The notes beneath the pieces are model-generated. The model was not told where the DNA came from. It ran no database searches and was given only the letters and a program-made list of their open reading frames with translations. Of a DNA stretch of 18,039 bases, positions 15,847-18,039 are shown piece by piece (positions within the stretch are counted from its first letter, which is position 1; each line of letters opens with the position of its first letter). Origin of the DNA: an uncultured Leucobacter sp. (GTDB lineage: Bacteria; Actinomycetota; Actinomycetes; Actinomycetales; Microbacteriaceae). Made by a program: the position numbers and the translations under genes. The stretch is from positions 1 through 18,039 of the forward strand of contig CALMSE010000090.1 of the NCBI GenBank assembly GCA_937872275.1, read 5' to 3'.

Positions 15847-16947
15847 ATGCAAACGGGAACCGCTTCAGCGGTCGGCGATTGGCTGCACCAGGTCGTCTCC
15901 AGCAACGCGGATCCGCGGCTCCGCGATTCCGCGGAACGCATGCTCGAGGTGCTGGACGAGGCTGCGCAAGTGCCCTCTGGTCCGTTCCTCACGGTCATCA
16001 TGCGGACTCAGGCGCGCAAGCTCGAGGCCCTCCGGGACGCCCTGCTGACGCTGCTCGGTCAGAGCGATCAGGATTTCGAACTGATCATCGTCGGACATGA
16101 TCTCGAGGAGAAGGAGGGCGAGAGCGTTCGTGCCATCGTCGAGGAGCAGCCCGCGAGCTTCCGCCAGCGCATCACCTATCTTGCAGTGCACGGAGGGGGG
16201 CGGGCCCGACCGCTGAATGAGGCCATCGATTCGGCCTCGGGCCAGTACTTCGCCGTCTTCGACGATGACGATCTCGTGCTCGGCCATTGGGTCGAGACCT
16301 TCCACACGGCATCGCAGGAGCAGCCCGAACGTCTCGTCCGTGCCATCGCCTCCACCCAGAGCGTGCAGGGCGAGACCTGGCGCGGCGGGGTGGACGGTTT
16401 CCGCACTTCGAGCTGGCCCGACACCCCCTACCCGCAGGTCTTCGAATACGAGCATCATCTGGTGCGGAATCACAGCCCGTTCATGTCGGTCGCCTTCCCG
16501 AGGGAGCTGTTCACCTTCTGGGGTGCGCGCTTCGACGAGGAACTCGACGTCTGCGAGGATTGGGATCTGATCATCAGGGGAGCGTATCTTCTGGGAGTCA
16601 ATTCTGTCGAAGAATTGACCGCGATCTATCGACTCTGGACTGGAGTGACTTCGAGCTACTCCGAACATGACCGGACTTCGTGGGAGACCTCCGAGAAGCG
16701 TGTGCGCGACAAGCTCAACAGCCGTGTGAACATCCTTCCCCAGGGGGCCCCTGCTTCCATCATCGAATCGCTCGGCCACCGCGGGGCACTTCGCATCGGT
16801 GCCGGGGCTCAGCTCGATGAGATCCTGAGCAGCACCTCGTGGCGGATGACCGCTCCAATGCGCTGGGGCATGGTCCGGGCTAGGGCCGTCGCCCGGCGAG
16901 TTCGGCGGCGCGATCGGTCAGATGGGTCGGCTCAGCCCGAAGACTGA
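15847..16947 (+). CDS. Glycosyltransferase family 2 with C-terminal extension
   Basis: A 366-residue protein. An N-terminal helical segment (~1-45) precedes the GT-A domain. That domain has FLTVIMRTQ, LIIVGHD, GGGRARPLNEAIDSASGQYFAVF and the metal-binding run of four Asp (139-142), then CEDWDL, the ED-type acceptor motif. The tail TSWRMTAPMRWGMVRARAVARRVRR is a basic amphipathic stretch of a kind often found at the end of surface-glycan transferases, likely touching the membrane. The ATG at 15847 follows AGGAGG (15833-15838) by 8 bases; the adjacent in-frame GTG 15844 is also possible. Its last 16 bases overlap the end of the convergent acyltransferase gene. Substrates are unknown. Confidence 0.88.
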   Translation: MQTGTASAVGDWLHQVVSSNADPRLRDSAERMLEVLDEAAQVPSGPFLTVIMRTQARKLEALRDALLTLLGQSDQDFELIIVGHDLEEKEGESVRAIVEEQPASFRQRITYLAVHGGGRARPLNEAIDSASGQYFAVFDDDDLVLGHWVETFHTASQEQPERLVRAIASTQSVQGETWRGGVDGFRTSSWPDTPYPQVFEYEHHLVRNHSPFMSVAFPRELFTFWGARFDEELDVCEDWDLIIRGAYLLGVNSVEELTAIYRLWTGVTSSYSEHDRTSWETSEKRVRDKLNSRVNILPQGAPASIIESLGHRGALRIGAGAQLDEILSSTSWRMTAPMRWGMVRARAVARRVRRRDRSDGSAQPED

Positions 16948-18026
16948 ACGGACGCGAGAATGCGATCGGCGCTGCGGCCGGTCGATTGTCGCGCCCGTCG
17001 CAGAGCCGGTCGCTCGATGATGAACCAGCTTCCGGTCGCCAGGACGAACGTGATGATGAATGCCACTGCTGAGAACAGCAACGGGTCGAGGAAGACCAGC
17101 CCGAAGACCGCGAGCAGTTGCTGCACGGGGAATGCGTAGACATAGATCCCGTAGGAGACATCGTGCTTCGCCACCCATGTGGGCTGTGGGATGACCGTTG
17201 ACAACCAGAGCAACCCATAGGCGAGCAGCGGTGCGAGCAGTTGAGCGGTCCAATCCGGGCCGAATTCAACCCCCAGGATGAAGGCCGCGAGCGAGAGCAC
17301 CGCGGGGATCCATTGCAGCCCGATCTTCGGAATGAGCATTCTGATGAGGGCGCCGCCGAGGAAGTACGGCAGCAGCATCGCGAGGAGCCGGAACGAGGCA
17401 TTTCCATCTACGAGCTTGAGCGCGAGATCGATATTCGCGTAGACCACTACTGACAGGGCGAAGGCTGCGGCCACGGGCCAGACCGAGTGGCGGGCGCGCG
17501 CCCAGATGAGGAAGACGCCGATGAAGATATAGCAGAGGAACTCGTAGTAGAGCGTCCAGAGGGAGCCGTTCCAGGCGTCTGGGTACGGTGCTGCGCTCAG
17601 GGTATCGCCGATGGCGTAGGTGCGCACTTCGAGGAAGAAGTTCGCGAAGATGTAGGTACCGGGAGTGGGGGCTGTCTTCAGATAGTCGAAGAGCGAGCCC
17701 TGGTTGACGAGTTGGGCGATCGGGCCGAAGACACCGGCTGTGACGACAAGGCAGACGATGAATGCCGGGAAGATCCGGCTGATCCTCAGCAGGAGGAAGT
17801 TTGCGAAGCCCGTTCGTTGGCGGCTCGCCGTGATGAGGTAGCCGCTGACCGCGAAGAACCCCGCAACGGCCCAGACGCCCAGATGTTGCCCGCCGAGGAG
17901 GGGCTGTGAATCGGGAGGGAGCCCGATGATGAAGTAGGAATGAGCGAACAGCACCAGCGATGCGAGGAGTAGACGGATCAGATTGAGACTGTTCCGCCTG
18001 GGGTCGAATGGCTTGCCGAAGCGCAT
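16932..18026 (-). CDS. Membrane acyltransferase, acyltransferase-3 (OafA/YrhL-like) family
   Basis: A 364-residue polytopic membrane protein. It shows NLIRLLLASLVLFAH with His29 in the first helix, FFAVSGYLIT, the basic ISRIFPAF loop, and NGSLWTLYYE with the expected Glu162. About ten hydrophobic segments follow, and a short polar tail (RPALRRARQSTGRSADR) ends it in the cytoplasm. It probably O-acylates a sugar of the exported glycan at the membrane. Compared with the acyltransferase at 4323-5357 it keeps the Glu that the other has lost, so this may be the fully active one. The ATG at 18026 is the first start in frame: the codons from there to the window edge contain no other start. Its promoter lies outside the window. 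Confidence 0.93.
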   Translation of the reverse strand: MRFGKPFDPRRNSLNLIRLLLASLVLFAHSYFIIGLPPDSQPLLGGQHLGVWAVAGFFAVSGYLITASRQRTGFANFLLLRISRIFPAFIVCLVVTAGVFGPIAQLVNQGSLFDYLKTAPTPGTYIFANFFLEVRTYAIGDTLSAAPYPDAWNGSLWTLYYEFLCYIFIGVFLIWARARHSVWPVAAAFALSVVVYANIDLALKLVDGNASFRLLAMLLPYFLGGALIRMLIPKIGLQWIPAVLSLAAFILGVEFGPDWTAQLLAPLLAYGLLWLSTVIPQPTWVAKHDVSYGIYVYAFPVQQLLAVFGLVFLDPLLFSAVAFIITFVLATGSWFIIERPALRRARQSTGRSADRILASVQSSG

Positions 18027-18039
18027 ATCGGGCGAGGTG

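Overview
This window looks like part of a cell-surface polysaccharide locus from a high-GC Gram-positive bacterium. I infer an actinobacterium, most likely of the Microbacteriaceae type. The reasons are the strong G+C bias with frequent GTG starts, the actinobacterial style of RmlB, the fused RmlC-RmlD protein, TANNNT-type -10 boxes placed at leaderless spacing, and a secreted protein of a type I remember only from actinobacteria. The genus is a guess. There are 14 protein genes, the first cut by the window edge. I see no RNA genes, insertion sequences or CRISPR arrays, and no gene-free stretch longer than about 210 bases.

Layout. 1-1713 (+): the end of a GT4 glycosyltransferase, then a rhamnosyltransferase-like GT2 overlapping it by 20 bases. 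1741-6288 (-): in transcription order a GT2, a membrane acyltransferase, dTDP-glucose 4,6-dehydratase (rfbB) and a fused epimerase/reductase (rfbC-rfbD). 6327-7277 (+): an SDR-family sugar-nucleotide enzyme, divergent from the GT2 across only 38 bases. 7378-8052 (-): a lipoprotein of unknown function. 8146-9414 (-): a GT-B glycosyltransferase with a C-terminal coiled coil. 9517-12573 (+): rfbA, then the two subunits of a Wzm/Wzt polysaccharide ABC exporter. 12602-14731 (-): a large secreted protein with an N-terminal globular domain and four tandem modules of about 105 residues. 14939-16947 (+): two GT2 enzymes. 16932-18026 (-): a second membrane acyltransferase.

How the genes fit together. 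RfbA and RfbB make dTDP-4-keto-6-deoxyglucose, and the RfbC-RfbD fusion should turn it into dTDP-L-rhamnose, although the epimerase half lacks two expected active-site residues. Five or six glycosyltransferases would build a polymer on a lipid carrier at the inner face of the membrane. Wzm/Wzt would export it, and the two integral membrane acyltransferases could decorate it with acyl groups. The enzyme that starts the chain and any ligase to the wall are not in this window.

Base composition changes near 7280. The left part is very GC-rich, apart from the acyltransferase at 4323-5357. The right part is clearly less so, and one gene there (wzm) has an in-frame TTA codon. This fits a strain-variable polysaccharide block joined to a more conserved rhamnose block. 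The least ordinary items are the altered RmlC active site, the secreted modular protein with a recent internal duplication, a divergent pair of apparently leaderless promoters, and a -10 motif shared by the rfbA and rfbB upstream regions.
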